From Mycobacterium heckeshornense (GTDB taxonomy: Bacteria; Actinomycetota; Actinomycetes; Mycobacteriales; Mycobacteriaceae): a stretch of DNA of 64,000 nucleotides. Position numbers and translations under genes: made by a program. Below the pieces are notes generated by a model. The model had not been told where the DNA came from. It worked only from the letters and a program-made list of their open reading frames with translations, and searched no databases. Positions within the stretch are counted from its first letter, which is position 1, and every line of letters starts with the position of its first letter. Below, piece by piece: positions 41,377 through 53,433 of the stretch. The stretch spans positions 186,001-250,000 of the forward strand of contig NZ_AP024237.1 of NCBI RefSeq assembly GCF_016592155.1, written 5' to 3'.

Positions 41377-43272
41377 ATGGCGTACCACAACCCGTACATC
41401 GTCGACGGACACATCAGGTTTCCTGACAACACCAACCTGGTGATGCACGTCGAACGGTGGGCTAAGGTGCGCGGCCAGAGGGTGGCCTACCGGTTCTGGG
41501 ACTACTCCACCGAACGCGACGGCGTCGCCCGCGAGATGTCGTGGGTCGATTTCGCGGCCCGCAACCGCGCGGTGGGGGCGCGGCTGCAGCAGGTCACCAA
41601 ACCCGGGGACCGCATCGCCATCCTGTGTCCGCAGAATTTGGACTACCTCGTCTCCTTTTTCGGCATCTTGTACGCGGGCCGCATCGCGGTGCCGCTGTTC
41701 GACCCGGCCGAGCCCGGTCACGTCGGCCGGCTGCATGCGGTGCTCGACGACTGCAGCCCGTCGGCGATCCTGACCACCAGCGACTCCGCCGAGGGTGTCA
41801 ACAAGTTCTTCCGCACCCGCCCGGCCAAGGAGCGGCCCCGCGTGATCGCCGTCGACGCGGTGCCCAACGAGGTGGCCGCCACCTGGGATCCCCCGCTGGA
41901 CACGCCGTTCGACACCATCGCCTACCTGCAGTACACCTCCGGCTCCACCCGAGTGCCCACGGGCGTGGAAATCACCCACCTGAACCTGGCCACCAATGTG
42001 GTTCAGGTGCTGAACTCGTTCGACGGGAAAGAAGGCGACCGGGGGGTGACCTGGCTGCCGTTCTTCCACGACATGGGTCTGATCACCATTTTGCTGACGC
42101 CGGTGCTGGGCTTGTCGCACACGTTCATGACGCCGGCCGCGTTCGTGCGCCGACCGATTCGGTGGCTGCGGGAGCTGTCCCGGGTCGACGACGACTATCC
42201 CGGCGAGGTCTACTCTGTGGCACCGAATTTCGCGTTCGAGCACGCCGCGATGCGGGGCGTGCCCAAAGACGGTGAGCCGCCGCTGGATTTGCGCAACGTC
42301 AAGGCGATCCTCAACGGCAGCGAGCCGATCTCGGTAGCGTCGATGCGCAAGTTCCACGACGCGTTCGGGCCGTTCGGGCTTCGTGATACCGCGATCAAAC
42401 CGGCCTACGGTCTGGCCGAGGCCACCCTGTACGTGTCCAGCACCCCGATGTCGGAGCCGCCCACGGTCATTTACGTCGACCGGGAGGAGCTCAACAACCA
42501 CCGATTCGTCGAGGTGCCTGCCGACGCGCCCAACGCCGTCGCGCAGGTTTCCTGCGGCAAGATCGGGCTGGACGAATGGGCGGTCATCGTCGACGTGGAC
42601 ACCGCCAGCGAACTGCCCGACGGGCAGATCGGCGAGATCTGGCTGCACGGCAAGAACATGGGCATGGGCTACTGGAACCGCGAACATGAGACCCATGAGA
42701 CGTTCAAAAACATCCTCAAGTCGCGTACCAGCCCCTCGCACGCCGACGGCGCCCCCGACGACGGGTTGTGGGTGCGCACCGGCGACTACGGCACCTACTA
42801 CAAAGGCAGCCTCTACATCACCGGCCGGATCAAGGACCTGGTCATCATCGACGGGCGTAACCACTACCCGCAGGACTTGGAGTTCTCGGCGCAGGAAGCC
42901 AGCCGGGCGTTGCGCACCGGCTTCGTCGCCGCGTTCTCGGTGCCGGCCAACCAGCTGCCCCGGGAGGTGTTCGACAACCCGCACTCCGGGTTGACCTACG
43001 ACCCCGACGACACGTCCGAGCAGCTGGTGATCGTCGCCGAACGTGCCCCGGGCGCGCACAAACTCGACCCCCAGCCGATCACCGACGACGTTCGCGCGGC
43101 GATCGCCGTCCGGCACGGGGTGACCGTGCGCGACCTGCTGCTGGTGCAGGCCGGCACGGTGCCGCGCACCTCCAGCGGCAAGATCGGCCGGCGCGCCTGC
43201 CGCGCCGCCTACATCGACGGCAGTCTGCGCCGTGGCACCGCCTCCCCAACCGCTTTCGCTGACCAAGGCTGA
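41377..43272 (+). CDS. fadD32: Long-chain fatty acyl-AMP ligase FadD32
   Basis: 631 residues; ATG preceded by ACAGGAGA. FadD32 activates the C50-60 meromycolic acid as acyl-AMP and loads it on the N-terminal ACP of Pks13. The P-loop is [20 protein letters not shown]; the aromatic/adenylate motif is [16 protein letters not shown]. The hinge and C-terminal Lys motifs are [38 protein letters not shown] and [17 protein letters not shown]. The FAAL-specific insertion that favours acyl-AMP over acyl-CoA is present after [13 protein letters not shown]. The stop lies 5 bp before pks13, so the three mycolate-condensation genes form one operon. Confidence 0.97.
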   Translation: MAYHNPYIVDGHIRFPDNTNLVMHVERWAKVRGQRVAYRFWDYSTERDGVAREMSWVDFAARNRAVGARLQQVTKPGDRIAILCPQNLDYLVSFFGILYAGRIAVPLFDPAEPGHVGRLHAVLDDCSPSAILTTSDSAEGVNKFFRTRPAKERPRVIAVDAVPNEVAATWDPPLDTPFDTIAYLQYTSGSTRVPTGVEITHLNLATNVVQVLNSFDGKEGDRGVTWLPFFHDMGLITILLTPVLGLSHTFMTPAAFVRRPIRWLRELSRVDDDYPGEVYSVAPNFAFEHAAMRGVPKDGEPPLDLRNVKAILNGSEPISVASMRKFHDAFGPFGLRDTAIKPAYGLAEATLYVSSTPMSEPPTVIYVDREELNNHRFVEVPADAPNAVAQVSCGKIGLDEWAVIVDVDTASELPDGQIGEIWLHGKNMGMGYWNREHETHETFKNILKSRTSPSHADGAPDDGLWVRTGDYGTYYKGSLYITGRIKDLVIIDGRNHYPQDLEFSAQEASRALRTGFVAAFSVPANQLPREVFDNPHSGLTYDPDDTSEQLVIVAERAPGAHKLDPQPITDDVRAAIAVRHGVTVRDLLLVQAGTVPRTSSGKIGRRACRAAYIDGSLRRGTASPTAFADQG

Positions 43273-43277
43273 CAAGC

Positions 43278-46200
43278 ATGTCCGACACCGATATCCGAGA
43301 GACCAGCCCAGCCGAAACATCTTCTGCGCGAACTGATATGACGGTCGCCGAGATGCGGCGATGGCTGCGCGAATGGGTGGCCAGAGCCACCGGCCAGTCA
43401 CCGGATTCGATCGACGAATCCACGCCGATGGTCGAACTGGGCCTCTCGTCGCGCGACGCCGTGGCGATGGCCGCCGACATCGAAGACCGCACCGGGGTCA
43501 CCTTGTCGGCGACGGTGGCGTTCCAGCACCCGACCATCGAGTCGCTGGCCACCTACATCGTCGAGGGCGAACCCGCGGCGGTCGACGAAGCCGACGACGA
43601 GGACTGGTCACGGCCGGGGCCCGCCGATCGGGCCGACATCGCGGTGGTGGGCCTGGCCACCCGTTTCCCGGGCGACATGAACACCCCCGAGGAAACCTGG
43701 CGGGCGCTGCTGGAAGGCCGCGACGCGATCACCGACCCGCCCGAAGGCCGCTGGTCGGAGTTCCTCGACGAGCCGCGCATCGCCGAACGGGTCGCCAAGG
43801 CACGCACCCGCGGCGGCTATCTCAGCGACATCAAGGGGTTTGACTCGGAGTTCTTCGCGCTGTCGAAGACCGAGGCCGACAACATCGACCCGCAGCAGCG
43901 AATGGCGTTGGAGCTGACGTGGGAGGCGCTGGAGAACGCCCGCATCCCGGCGTCGAGTCTGCGCGGCGAAGCGGTCGGGGTGTTCATCGGCGTCTCGGTG
44001 AACGACTACAGCTTCCTGGCCATGTCGGACCCGACGGTCACGCATCCGTACGCGATCACCGGTACCGCGCACTCGATCGTCGCCAACCGGGTCTCATACT
44101 TCTACGACTTCCGCGGACCCTCGGTCGCGGTGGACACCGCGTGCTCGAGTTCGCTGGTCGCCGCCCACCAGGCGGTGCAGGCGCTGCGCAGTGGCGAATG
44201 CGACGTGGCCGTCGCCGGTGGGGTGAACGCGCTGATCACCCCGGTGATCACCGTCGGGTTCGACGAGGTCGGCGGGGTGCTGGCGCCCGACGGGCGGATC
44301 AAGTCGTTCTCTTCCGACGCCGACGGCTACACCCGCTCCGAGGGCGCCGGGATGGTCGTGCTCAAGCGGGTCGAGGATGCGCGCCGCGACGGAGACCAGA
44401 TTCTCGCGGTGATCGCCGGCAGCGCGGTCAACCACGACGGGCGCTCGTCCGGGCTGCTGATCCCCAACCCGGACGCCCAGGCCGACGTGCTGCGCCGAGC
44501 CTACAAGGACGCCGGCATCAACCCGCGCACCGTCGACTACATCGAGGCGCACGGCACCGGCACCATCCTCGGCGACCCGATCGAGGCCGAGGCGTTGGGC
44601 CGCGTCGTCGGCAAGGGCCGTCCCGCCGACAAGCCTGCGCTGCTGGGCGCGGTGAAAACCAACATCGGGCACCTGGAATCGGCGGCCGGGGTGGCCAGCC
44701 TGGCCAAGGTGGTGCTGGCGCTGCACCACGACAAGCTGCCGCCGTCGATCAACTACGCCGGGCCTAACCCGCACATCGACTTCGACGCGGTGCACTTGAA
44801 GGTTTTGGACACGGTTGGCGACTGGCCGCGCTACAGCGGTTATGCGATCGCCGGGGTGTCCAGCTTCGGGTTCGGCGGCGCCAACGCGCACATGGTGCTG
44901 CGCGAGGTGCTGCCCCGCGACGTGGTCGAGCGGGAGGAGCCCGAGGCGGAAGCCGAAGTGGCGCAGTCAAATGGCCAGCCGGAGGCGCAGACCCCGGCGG
45001 GCCGTTTCGACGAGTTCGGCGGGTTCATCGAGGAGCACCCGGCCGGATTCGACGAACCCGAACTGCCCGGGCTGACCGACGAGGCGAAGCGGCTCAAAGA
45101 GGTTGCGCTGCAAGAGCTTCAGGAAGCAGGGCCGGTGACTCCTCTTATCCCGCTTGCGGTTTCGGCGTTTTTGACTTCCCGTAAGAAGGCCGCAGCCGCG
45201 GAGCTGGCCGACTGGATGGAAAGCCCTGAGGGGCAGGCGTCGTCGCTGGAGTCGATCGGGCGGGCGCTGTCGAGGCGCAACCACGGCCGCTCCCGGGCGG
45301 TGGTGCTGGCCCGCAACCACGAGGAGGCGATCAAGGGTCTGCGCGCGGTCGCCGCGGGCAAGCAAGCCCCGAACGTGTACTCCGCCGACGGGCCGGTCAC
45401 CAGCGGCCCGGTGTGGGTGCTGGCCGGATTCGGCGCCCAGCACCGCAAGATGGCCAAGAACCTCTACCTGCGCAACCCGGTGTTCGCGGAGTGGATCGAC
45501 AAGGTCGACGCCTACGTGCAATTCGAGCGCGGCTACTCGATCGTCGAAATGATCCTCGACGACTCCGTCGACTACGGCATCGAGACCACCCAGGTCACCA
45601 TCTTCGCGATCCAGGTCGCGCTCGGTGAGCTGCTCAAGCACCACGGCGCCCGCCCGGCCGCGGTGGTGGGCCAGTCGCTCGGTGAGGCGGCCGCCGCGTA
45701 TTTCGCCGGCGGACTGTCGCTGGCCGATGCCACCCGGGCGATCTGCTCGCGCTCGCATCTGATGGGCGAGGGCGAGGCGATGCTGTTCGGCGAGTACATC
45801 CGGCTGATGGCGCTCGTCGAGTACTCCGCCGACGAGATCAAGACGGTGTTCTCCGACTTTCCCGACCTGGAGGTGTGCGTGTACGCCGCGCCCGGGCAAA
45901 CCGTGATCGGCGGCCCCCCCGCGCAGGTCGACGCGATCATCGAACGTTGTGAAAAAGAAGGCAAGTTCGCCCGCAAGTTCCAGACCAAGGGTGCCAGCCA
46001 CACCTCGCAGATGGACCCGCTGCTGGGTGAACTCTCCGCCGAATTGCAGGGCATCGAGCCGCATCCGATCACGATCGGTTACTTCTCGACCGTGCACGAG
46101 GGCCGCTACATCAAGCCCGGCGAGACGATCCACGACGTCGAGTACTGGAAGAAGGGCCTGCGCCACTCGGTCTACTTCACCCACGGCATCCGCAACGCCG

Positions 46201-48521
46201 TCGACAACGGGCACACCACGTTTGTGGAGCTCGCCCCCAACCCGGTCGCGCTGATGCAAGTGGGTCTCACCACAGCCGCCGCGGGTTTGCCTGACGCGCA
46301 ACTGATCCCGACGCTGGCGCGCAAGCAGGACGAGGTCGACTCGATGACCCAGGCCATGGCGCAGCTCTACGTGCACGGCCACGACCTGGACATGCGCACG
46401 CTGTTCAGCCGCGCCCAGGGCCCGCAAGATTACGCCAACATTCCACCGACCCGGTTCAAGCGCAAAGAGCACTGGCTCGATGCGCACTTCTCCGGTGACG
46501 GCTCGGTGATCATGCCCGGCACCCATGTGGCGCTGCCCGACGGCCGCCACGTGTGGGAGTATGCGCCGCGCGGCGAGACCGACCTGGCCGCGTTGGTGAA
46601 AACCGCTGCCGCGCAAGTACTTCCGGATGCGCAGTTGGTCGCTTCCGAGCAGCGGGCGGTGCCTGGTGCGGGCGCTCGGCTGGTGACGACGCTGACCCGC
46701 CACCCCGGAGGCGCGTCGGTGCAGGTGCACGCCCGCATCGACGAGTCGTTCACCCTGGTCTACGACGCGCTGGTCAGCCGCGGTGGCCAGGTCGGTTCTG
46801 GTTTTGGGGCGCTGCCGACCGCAGTGGGTGCGGGGGCCGCGGTGGCCCCGACGGTGAGCGCGCCGGCGCCTCCGGTCGAGGACGAGCCCGAGGCCGAAAC
46901 CCTGCAGGACAGCCTGACGTTGCGCAACATGCCGGCCGGCTTCACCAAATGGTCACCGGATTCCGGTGAGACGATTCATGACCGACTGGCCACGATCGTG
47001 TCGGCGGCGATGGGCTATGAGCCCGAAGACCTGCCGTGGGAGGTGCCGCTGATCGAGCTTGGTTTGGACTCGCTGATGGCGGTGCGGATCAAGAACCGGG
47101 TCGAGTACGACTTCGATTTGCCGCCAATCCAATTGCAGGCTGTCCGCGACGCCAATCTCTACAACGTCGAAAAGCTGATCGAGTACGCGGTCGAGCACCG
47201 CGACGAGGTGCAGCAGCTGCACGAGTACCAGAAGACCAAGAGCGCCGACGAAATCGCCGCCGAGCAGGCGCGGCTGCTCAGCGGCGCCACGCAGGCCGCC
47301 GCGCCGGCACCGGCTAGCCAGGCTGAGCCGACGACAGCGTCCGCAGTACCGCCGCCACCTCCGCCGGATCAGCCTGCGGGGCCGGCCAAGGTGGACGTCT
47401 CAGCGCTCAACCAGCAGGCCGTCGCCGAGGTGCTGGGCTCCGACGTGCCGCCGCGCGATGCGGCCGAACGGGTGACCTTCGCGACGTGGGCGATCGTCAC
47501 CGGCAAGTCCCCGGGCGGGATCTTCAACCCGCTGCCCAAGCTCGACGACGACACCGCCGCCAAGATGGCGCAGCGCCTCGCCGAACGTGCCGACGGTCCG
47601 ATCACCGCCGAGGACGTCAAAACCGCCGACACCATCGAGGCGCTGGCCGAAAAGGTGCGTGAGCATCTGGAGGCCGGGCAGGTCGACGGGTTCGTCCGCA
47701 CGCTGCGGGCACGTCCGGAGGGCTCGAGCAGGGTCCCGGTGTTCGTGTTCCACCCGGCCGGCGGGTCGACGGTGGTGTACGAGCCGCTGCTCAACCGGCT
47801 GCCCGCGGACACCCCGATGTACGGCTTCGAGCGGGTCGAGGGCTCGATCGAGGAACGCGCGATGCGCTACGTGCCAAGGCTGGTGCAGATGCAGGGCGAC
47901 GGGCCGTTCGTGTTGGCCGGTTGGTCGCTGGGCGGGGCGCTGGCCTACGCCTGTGCGGTCGGGCTCAGGCGCCTCGGGTGCGACGTTCCGTTCGTCGGGC
48001 TGATCGACACCGTGCGCCCCGGCGAGGAAATCCCGCAGACCAAGGAGGAGATCCGCAGGCGCTGGGATCGCTACGCCCGCTTCGCCGAACGGAACTTCAA
48101 CGTGACCATCCCCGAGATTCCCTACGAGCAGCTCGAGCAGCTCGACGACGAGGGTCAGGTGCGCTTCGTGCTCGACGCGGTCAAGGCCAGCGGCGTGCAG
48201 ATCCCCGGGGGGATCATCGAACACCAGCGCACGTCCTACCTGGACAACCGGGCGCTGGACACCGTGCAGATTCAGCCGTACGACGGCCACGTCACGCTGT
48301 ACATGGCCGACCGTTACCACGACGACGCGATCATGTTCGAGCCGCGCTACGCCGTCCGCCAGCCCGACGGCGGTTGGGGCGAGTACGTATCCGATCTGGA
48401 GATCGTGCACATTGGCGGCGAGCACATCCAAGCGATTGACGAGCCGTACATCGCGAAAGTAGGGGCACACATGACCGAGGTGCTGGGCAGGATCGAAGCC
48501 CAACAGAAGGCGCGCAAATGA
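43278..48521 (+). CDS. pks13: Polyketide synthase Pks13, mycolic acid condensase
   Basis: 1747 residues (1733 in M. tuberculosis). Domain order: N-terminal ACP with phosphopantetheine Ser58 ([13 protein letters not shown]); ketosynthase with Cys289 ([13 protein letters not shown]), His425 ([10 protein letters not shown]) and His465 ([10 protein letters not shown]); acyltransferase with Ser800 ([14 protein letters not shown]); C-terminal ACP with Ser1265 ([13 protein letters not shown]); an Ala/Pro-rich linker; and a thioesterase with Ser1550 ([14 protein letters not shown]). It condenses meromycoloyl and carboxyacyl chains to the alpha-alkyl beta-ketoacyl precursor, and the TE transfers it to trehalose. 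The linker before the TE (about 1335-1390) is Pro/Ala-rich. All catalytic residues are present. Its stop overlaps accD4 by ATGA. Confidence 0.98.
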   Translation: MSDTDIRETSPAETSSARTDMTVAEMRRWLREWVARATGQSPDSIDESTPMVELGLSSRDAVAMAADIEDRTGVTLSATVAFQHPTIESLATYIVEGEPAAVDEADDEDWSRPGPADRADIAVVGLATRFPGDMNTPEETWRALLEGRDAITDPPEGRWSEFLDEPRIAERVAKARTRGGYLSDIKGFDSEFFALSKTEADNIDPQQRMALELTWEALENARIPASSLRGEAVGVFIGVSVNDYSFLAMSDPTVTHPYAITGTAHSIVANRVSYFYDFRGPSVAVDTACSSSLVAAHQAVQALRSGECDVAVAGGVNALITPVITVGFDEVGGVLAPDGRIKSFSSDADGYTRSEGAGMVVLKRVEDARRDGDQILAVIAGSAVNHDGRSSGLLIPNPDAQADVLRRAYKDAGINPRTVDYIEAHGTGTILGDPIEAEALGRVVGKGRPADKPALLGAVKTNIGHLESAAGVASLAKVVLALHHDKLPPSINYAGPNPHIDFDAVHLKVLDTVGDWPRYSGYAIAGVSSFGFGGANAHMVLREVLPRDVVEREEPEAEAEVAQSNGQPEAQTPAGRFDEFGGFIEEHPAGFDEPELPGLTDEAKRLKEVALQELQEAGPVTPLIPLAVSAFLTSRKKAAAAELADWMESPEGQASSLESIGRALSRRNHGRSRAVVLARNHEEAIKGLRAVAAGKQAPNVYSADGPVTSGPVWVLAGFGAQHRKMAKNLYLRNPVFAEWIDKVDAYVQFERGYSIVEMILDDSVDYGIETTQVTIFAIQVALGELLKHHGARPAAVVGQSLGEAAAAYFAGGLSLADATRAICSRSHLMGEGEAMLFGEYIRLMALVEYSADEIKTVFSDFPDLEVCVYAAPGQTVIGGPPAQVDAIIERCEKEGKFARKFQTKGASHTSQMDPLLGELSAELQGIEPHPITIGYFSTVHEGRYIKPGETIHDVEYWKKGLRHSVYFTHGIRNAVDNGHTTFVELAPNPVALMQVGLTTAAAGLPDAQLIPTLARKQDEVDSMTQAMAQLYVHGHDLDMRTLFSRAQGPQDYANIPPTRFKRKEHWLDAHFSGDGSVIMPGTHVALPDGRHVWEYAPRGETDLAALVKTAAAQVLPDAQLVASEQRAVPGAGARLVTTLTRHPGGASVQVHARIDESFTLVYDALVSRGGQVGSGFGALPTAVGAGAAVAPTVSAPAPPVEDEPEAETLQDSLTLRNMPAGFTKWSPDSGETIHDRLATIVSAAMGYEPEDLPWEVPLIELGLDSLMAVRIKNRVEYDFDLPPIQLQAVRDANLYNVEKLIEYAVEHRDEVQQLHEYQKTKSADEIAAEQARLLSGATQAAAPAPASQAEPTTASAVPPPPPPDQPAGPAKVDVSALNQQAVAEVLGSDVPPRDAAERVTFATWAIVTGKSPGGIFNPLPKLDDDTAAKMAQRLAERADGPITAEDVKTADTIEALAEKVREHLEAGQVDGFVRTLRARPEGSSRVPVFVFHPAGGSTVVYEPLLNRLPADTPMYGFERVEGSIEERAMRYVPRLVQMQGDGPFVLAGWSLGGALAYACAVGLRRLGCDVPFVGLIDTVRPGEEIPQTKEEIRRRWDRYARFAERNFNVTIPEIPYEQLEQLDDEGQVRFVLDAVKASGVQIPGGIIEHQRTSYLDNRALDTVQIQPYDGHVTLYMADRYHDDAIMFEPRYAVRQPDGGWGEYVSDLEIVHIGGEHIQAIDEPYIAKVGAHMTEVLGRIEAQQKARK

Positions 48522-50068
48522 GCACGAAGACCACCGCCGAGCTGCTCGCCGAACTGCACGAAAAGCTAGAGCTGGCAAAGGAACCCGGAGGCGAGAAGGC
48601 CGCCGCCAAGCGCGACAAGAAGGGCATCCCCAGCGCCCGCGCCCGCATCCACGCCCTACTCGATCCGGGCAGCTTCCTGGAGATCGGGGCATTGTGCCGC
48701 ACGCCGGGAGATCCCAACGCGTTGTACGGCGACGGTGTGGTCACCGGCCACGGCACCATCAACGGCCGCCCCGTCGGCGTGTTCTCCCACGACCAAACGG
48801 TGTTCGGTGGCACGGTCGGAGAAATGTTCGGCCGCAAGGTCGCTCACCTGATGGAGTGGTGCGCGAAGGTGGCCTGCCCGATCATCGGCATCAACGACTC
48901 CGGCGGCGCCCGCATCCAGGACGCGGTCACCTCGCTGGCGTGGTACGCCGAGCTGGGCGCCCGCCACGAGCGGCTCACCGGCCTGGTCCCGCAGATTTCT
49001 CTTATCTTCGGCAAATGCGCTGGAGGAGCGGTATATTCGCCGATCCAGGACGACCTGATCGTCGCGGTGCGCGACCAGGGCTACATGTTCGTCACCGGGC
49101 CCGACGTGATCAAGGAAGTCACCGGCGAGGACGTCACCCTCGACGAGCTCGGCGGTGCCGAGGCGCAGGCCCGCTACGGCAACATCCACCAGGTCGTCGA
49201 CTCGGAAGCCGCGGCGTTTCAGTATGTGCGCGACTTCCTGTCGTTTCTGCCGTCCAACTGCTTCGACGACCCGCCGATCGTCAATCCCGGTCTGGAGCCG
49301 GAGATCACGCCGCACGACCTTGAGCTCGACTCGATCGTGCCGGATAGCGACAACGCGGTCTACGACATGCACGAGATCTTGCTGCGAATCTTCGACGACG
49401 GGGATTTCCTCGACGTTGGCGCGCAGGCCGGGCAGGCCATCATCACCGGCTTCGCCCGGGTCGACGGGCGACCGGTCGGCGTGGTCGCCAACCAACCGAT
49501 GGTGTTGTCCGGGTCGATCGACAACGAGGCCTCCGATAAGGCGGCGCGGTTCATCCGGTTCTGCGACACCATGAACCTGCCGCTGATCTTCGTCGTCGAC
49601 ACACCCGGTTTCCTGCCCGGTGCAGAGCAGGAGAAGCGCGGAATCATCAAGCGCGGCGGGCGATTCCTGTATGCGGTCGTCGAAGCCGACGTGCCGAAGG
49701 TGACGATCACTGTGCGCAAGTCCTACGGCGGGGCGTACGCGGTGATGGGTTCCAAGCAGCTGACCGCGGATTTGAACTTCGCGTGGCCGACGGCGCGGAT
49801 CGCGGTGATCGGCGCCGAGGGCGCGGCGCAGCTGCTGATGAAACGCTTCCCCGACCCGAATACTCCTGAGGCGCAAGCGATCAAGCAGAGTTTCATCGAG
49901 AACTACAACCTCAATATGGCGACACCCTGGATCGCGGCCGAGCGCGGGTTCATCGACGCGGTCATCGAGCCGCATCAGACTCGGCTGCTGCTTCGCAAGG
50001 CGCTACACCTGTTGCGGGACAAGCAAGTGCAGCACGTCCAGCGCAAGCACGCGCTGATCCCGATTTAA
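48518..50068 (+). CDS. accD4: Acyl-CoA carboxylase carboxyltransferase beta subunit AccD4
   Basis: 516 residues (about 520 in Rv3799c). With AccA3, AccD5 and AccE5 it forms the complex that carboxylates C24-26 acyl-CoA to supply Pks13. Two crotonase-like halves are visible: N-terminal CoA/biotin region ([72 protein letters not shown]) and C-terminal half ([36 protein letters not shown]). The oxyanion-hole glycines GGA/GGAY are intact. It ends the mycolate operon and converges on embB, separated by a perfect hairpin. Confidence 0.97.
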   Translation: MSTKTTAELLAELHEKLELAKEPGGEKAAAKRDKKGIPSARARIHALLDPGSFLEIGALCRTPGDPNALYGDGVVTGHGTINGRPVGVFSHDQTVFGGTVGEMFGRKVAHLMEWCAKVACPIIGINDSGGARIQDAVTSLAWYAELGARHERLTGLVPQISLIFGKCAGGAVYSPIQDDLIVAVRDQGYMFVTGPDVIKEVTGEDVTLDELGGAEAQARYGNIHQVVDSEAAAFQYVRDFLSFLPSNCFDDPPIVNPGLEPEITPHDLELDSIVPDSDNAVYDMHEILLRIFDDGDFLDVGAQAGQAIITGFARVDGRPVGVVANQPMVLSGSIDNEASDKAARFIRFCDTMNLPLIFVVDTPGFLPGAEQEKRGIIKRGGRFLYAVVEADVPKVTITVRKSYGGAYAVMGSKQLTADLNFAWPTARIAVIGAEGAAQLLMKRFPDPNTPEAQAIKQSFIENYNLNMATPWIAAERGFIDAVIEPHQTRLLLRKALHLLRDKQVQHVQRKHALIPI

Positions 50069-50069
50069 C

Positions 50070-50131
50070 GGCGAGCAGACGCAGAATCGCACGTTCGGTC
50101 AAGGAATCGTGCGATTCTGCGTCTGCTCGCC
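50070..50131. terminator. Perfect 24-bp inverted repeat between convergent accD4 and embB
   Basis: Positions 50070-50093 (GGCGAGCAGACGCAG...) and 50108-50131 (...CTGCGTCTGCTCGCC) are exact reverse complements with a 14-nt loop. It lies 1 bp after the accD4 stop and 59 bp beyond the embB stop. Symmetry and placement suit a bidirectional terminator. The absence of any mismatch is unusual and could mean a dispersed mycobacterial repeat. Confidence 0.75.
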
Positions 50132-50190
50132 AGGACATGCCGCGCCGATCGTTGACCACCGCGTTGGGCCGGCCGCCCGGCCAGGAATCG

Positions 50191-53100
50191 CTACGGCTTG
50201 ATGCGGATCTGTCCGGGCGACCACCAGCCGCTGCGGGTGGCGGTGCCCAAGTCCAGTTGAGCGGGCTGCGCGTTGACAATGGTGTCGAACTTGCGCAGCG
50301 AACCCCAGTCACGGCCCCAGTCCCGCGACAGGTAGGTCGCCATGACGTGGGCCCGCAGCAGCAGGTCGGTGATGCCGAGCAGGCCGCCATTGGTGCCGTC
50401 CTCCCAGGTGTCGGTGTCCTGCTTTTTGGCGGTGTAATCCGGGGTGATGCGGAACTTCGGAATGTCGGTGACACCGTAGGCGTGCTGCATCGGCCGCTGG
50501 CACGGGAAGGCAAGTCCGACCGCCCAGTCCATCAACACCGGCTGCGACGAGCCGACGTATTCCTGCAGCGAGCGCAGGTCGGGCACCCGCGGCGGGGTCA
50601 CCGCGATCCAGTCTTCGGGTGTCAGCGACAGGTCCTCGGCGACGACGCGGACGGCGGTGGCGTCCGCCGGGATGCCCGAGCGGGGGAAACGCAGGTTGCG
50701 CCACGCCTTGGGCTGTTCCCCGTACAAGTCGTCAGGCACCAGCCGGCCGGCCGGCACCGGAGAGCCGTCCGGGCCGGGCTTGCCGTATTCCAGCACGACG
50801 GTCTGCCCGGTGGTGTGTCCGTGCAGCACGCTGTTGCCGGTGATCTTGCCCGCCGCGGTGACCACCACCAGCGGATGGCCCTTGTCGGGCGCCGGTAGCC
50901 GATACCACGCCGAAGTGAGCAAGCTCTGTTGTTGCGGGCCGGTGGTGTAGCTGCCGGCCACCGGAACACGGGCCGGGTCGAGTCCGTAAGGCAGCGGCAC
51001 ACGAGACCCATTGATGCCCGGGTTTTGGAGCCTGGTCGGGGCGTCCCAGTCGTAGTCGGTACCCGGCTTGGGCAGAGGATGCTCCCGGATCGCCTCGGCG
51101 ACAGTGTGTTCCGGCACGCCGTCGGGTGTGAACCCTACCGGGTTGACCCCGCCCAACGGCCCCAGCGCGCCGTAGTCGCCCGGGAGCGCCGCCATGAAAC
51201 CGGCGTTGGCGTCCGGCTCCACCAGGACGTCGTCGGCCAGCCCGCAGCCACCGGTGAACGCCCGCAGGTTGGCCCAGCCGTTGGAGTAGGTCGGGTACTG
51301 GCGCACGATGCCGGTCACCATCGTCGCCACGAACAGCACGGCCATGAACCCCGCGGCGATCGGCACCGGCGCCGCGGTCAGCGCCCGCGCCACCCGGCCC
51401 TCCCCGCGGTCGCGGGGAGCGAAGTGCAGCCAGATCGCGTACAGGGCGGCCAGCGCGAAAAGCACGAAAAATATTGTGCTGACGGTGATTCCGTCGATCT
51501 TCGGCATCGAACTGTTGAACGGTACACCGTAGCTGGACACATACCACCACCCGTTGGTGGTGGCAAAGCACAGTGCCAGCAGGAACATCAGCGCAGCCAG
51601 GAACGCCATCCGGTTGCGTGACCAGCGCAGCACCTTCGGCGACACCAGAACCGTTGTGAGCGCGGCCATCGCCGCACCCACCGCCGCAAACAACCCGAAA
51701 TGGTGGACCCACTTGGTGGGGGTGAACATCAGAAAGAACATAGTGCCGAAGATGACACCCATCAGCCGCCAGGCCGGCCCCCGGGCCACACCAGCAACTC
51801 GCTTGCGCCGCAACATGATAAACACCGCGGCGAATAAGCACAGGGCGGTGATCAGGAACCCGAACCGGCGCGACAGCGAGCCGTCGACAGTGGGCAAGAT
51901 CAGATAGTAGTAGCGCAGGTTCTCGGTATACCAAGCTTGGCTGGGGCCGATCGAGCTGCGAATCCTGGTGGCCTCCAACACCGTTGCCAGCGTCTGGTCG
52001 GCAAACACCACGGCCAGCACCACGAACCCGGCCGCCAACAGCGGCGCGACCAGCGGCCAGGTGCCGACCAGCCGGTGCCGGCGCACCAGAATCCGCAAGA
52101 TCGGCCGACCGCCGGCCACCAGCGCCGCCACCGCGATCAGCCCGGTGGGCTGGATACCGAGAGTGAACGCCGCCGCCACCACCGCCAGGGCAGCGGGGGT
52201 CATCCGGCTGTAGCGCATGGACCGCTCGATCAGCACATAGGTGATCAGCGAGCCCAGCGCGATGATCGGCTCGGGCCGCAGACCGTTGTTAAACGGCATC
52301 CACGCCGTCAGCAGCACCATGGCCGCCGCCCACACCGCGGCCTTGCTGGATACCACCGCCGGCCCCAGTCGCGGCAGCACCTCACGCGACAACAGCAGCC
52401 AGCACAGCAGCCCGGCGACCAAGTCCGGCAACCGGATCCAGATGCTCTGGTCGCTGACATGGGTCATCAACGCCAGCAGGTTGTAGTACCAGCCGAACGG
52501 ATCCTCGGGGCTGCCGAACCAGCGGAAGTAGTTCGACATGTAGCCGGCGTGGTCGGCGACGCGGGCCATGCCCAGGATGTAGCCGTCGTCGGAGGAGTTT
52601 GCGCCAATCACGTGCCAGAGCAGGAACGCGAAAACCACGGTGGCATCGACCAGCGTGAAGCCGCGCCAGGTGGCCGGAATGAGCCGGCGCATCCGACGAC
52701 CGTCCAGCTGGTCCAGGCGCCACAGCGCCACCAGCGCGACGACGGTGGAGCCGATCGCCAGCACGATCGCCGCCAGCTTGAGAAGTGTTGGGCGCGTGGA
52801 GAATCGGGTGTCGATGCTGGCCGAGAACGTCAGCCCGGGCGGCGCCGGGCCGACCAGGTCGGTGAACACCCCGACGATTTGCGGGCGCAGGTTCGGATCA
52901 TCGAACCCGCTGCGCAGCGGCCGGCCGGCCGGATCGGTCAATCCGACAAACGTGGCGAAGGTGCCGGCGTGCGAGGAGGTGATCTCGATCCGCTGGCATC
53001 TGGGTGAAACCACCTGGGCGCGTGGGACGCTGGCGATCACCACGTTGCGGTCGGTGACGTCTACCCGATCCCTGGTGACGTTGACGAACAGCGCCTGAAG

Positions 53101-53433
53101 CGCGGCGTCCTTGCCGTTTTTGGGCGCAGTGCCCAGGAGCATTCCGCCGGTGGGCGGCATGGAGCGCACCACGGTGCACGGCACGGTGACCGTCATCGTC
53201 ACCGGCACCTGCGAAATCAGCGGCGCAGTCACGTTGTTCAGCTGCCCGTGCTGCGGCCAGTTCAACGTCGCCGTAGTCTGTACGACCGGCAGTAACGGCG
53301 TGGCGATCGACAGGAAGAAACCCAGCAGGCCGGCGATCGTCGCGACCCAGCGGGTCACCTGGATATCGCGGGCCACGGTCTGGGTGGCGGCGGGTTCGGC
53401 TGCGCCGCTGTGCATCGCCGACGGCGCGGTCAT
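50191..53433 (-). CDS. embB: Arabinosyltransferase EmbB
   Basis: 1080 residues. EmbB, with EmbA, makes the branched alpha-1,3 arabinan of arabinogalactan from decaprenylphosphoryl-arabinose; it is the main target of ethambutol. It is a GT-C protein with about 15 membrane helices and a C-terminal carbohydrate-binding domain (EPDANAGFM onward). The catalytic Asp region is [20 protein letters not shown] (D282 corresponds to M. tuberculosis D299). The resistance-determining Met306 equivalent is Met289, wild-type. Position 406 of M. tuberculosis is Pro389 here. Its ATG overlaps the embA stop by 4 bp. Confidence 0.97.
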   Translation of the reverse strand: MTAPSAMHSGAAEPAATQTVARDIQVTRWVATIAGLLGFFLSIATPLLPVVQTTATLNWPQHGQLNNVTAPLISQVPVTMTVTVPCTVVRSMPPTGGMLLGTAPKNGKDAALQALFVNVTRDRVDVTDRNVVIASVPRAQVVSPRCQRIEITSSHAGTFATFVGLTDPAGRPLRSGFDDPNLRPQIVGVFTDLVGPAPPGLTFSASIDTRFSTRPTLLKLAAIVLAIGSTVVALVALWRLDQLDGRRMRRLIPATWRGFTLVDATVVFAFLLWHVIGANSSDDGYILGMARVADHAGYMSNYFRWFGSPEDPFGWYYNLLALMTHVSDQSIWIRLPDLVAGLLCWLLLSREVLPRLGPAVVSSKAAVWAAAMVLLTAWMPFNNGLRPEPIIALGSLITYVLIERSMRYSRMTPAALAVVAAAFTLGIQPTGLIAVAALVAGGRPILRILVRRHRLVGTWPLVAPLLAAGFVVLAVVFADQTLATVLEATRIRSSIGPSQAWYTENLRYYYLILPTVDGSLSRRFGFLITALCLFAAVFIMLRRKRVAGVARGPAWRLMGVIFGTMFFLMFTPTKWVHHFGLFAAVGAAMAALTTVLVSPKVLRWSRNRMAFLAALMFLLALCFATTNGWWYVSSYGVPFNSSMPKIDGITVSTIFFVLFALAALYAIWLHFAPRDRGEGRVARALTAAPVPIAAGFMAVLFVATMVTGIVRQYPTYSNGWANLRAFTGGCGLADDVLVEPDANAGFMAALPGDYGALGPLGGVNPVGFTPDGVPEHTVAEAIREHPLPKPGTDYDWDAPTRLQNPGINGSRVPLPYGLDPARVPVAGSYTTGPQQQSLLTSAWYRLPAPDKGHPLVVVTAAGKITGNSVLHGHTTGQTVVLEYGKPGPDGSPVPAGRLVPDDLYGEQPKAWRNLRFPRSGIPADATAVRVVAEDLSLTPEDWIAVTPPRVPDLRSLQEYVGSSQPVLMDWAVGLAFPCQRPMQHAYGVTDIPKFRITPDYTAKKQDTDTWEDGTNGGLLGITDLLLRAHVMATYLSRDWGRDWGSLRKFDTIVNAQPAQLDLGTATRSGWWSPGQIRIKP

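Noticed and set aside
40876..43401. 841-residue open frame on the - strand opposite fadD32
   Set aside because: It is the GC-rich antisense shadow of fadD32 and culp6, with low-complexity Arg/Gly/Val/Asp composition and no motif; the + strand genes explain the DNA.
44967..46730. 587-residue - strand open frame inside pks13
   Set aside because: Antisense shadow of the pks13 ketosynthase/acyltransferase region without any domain signature.
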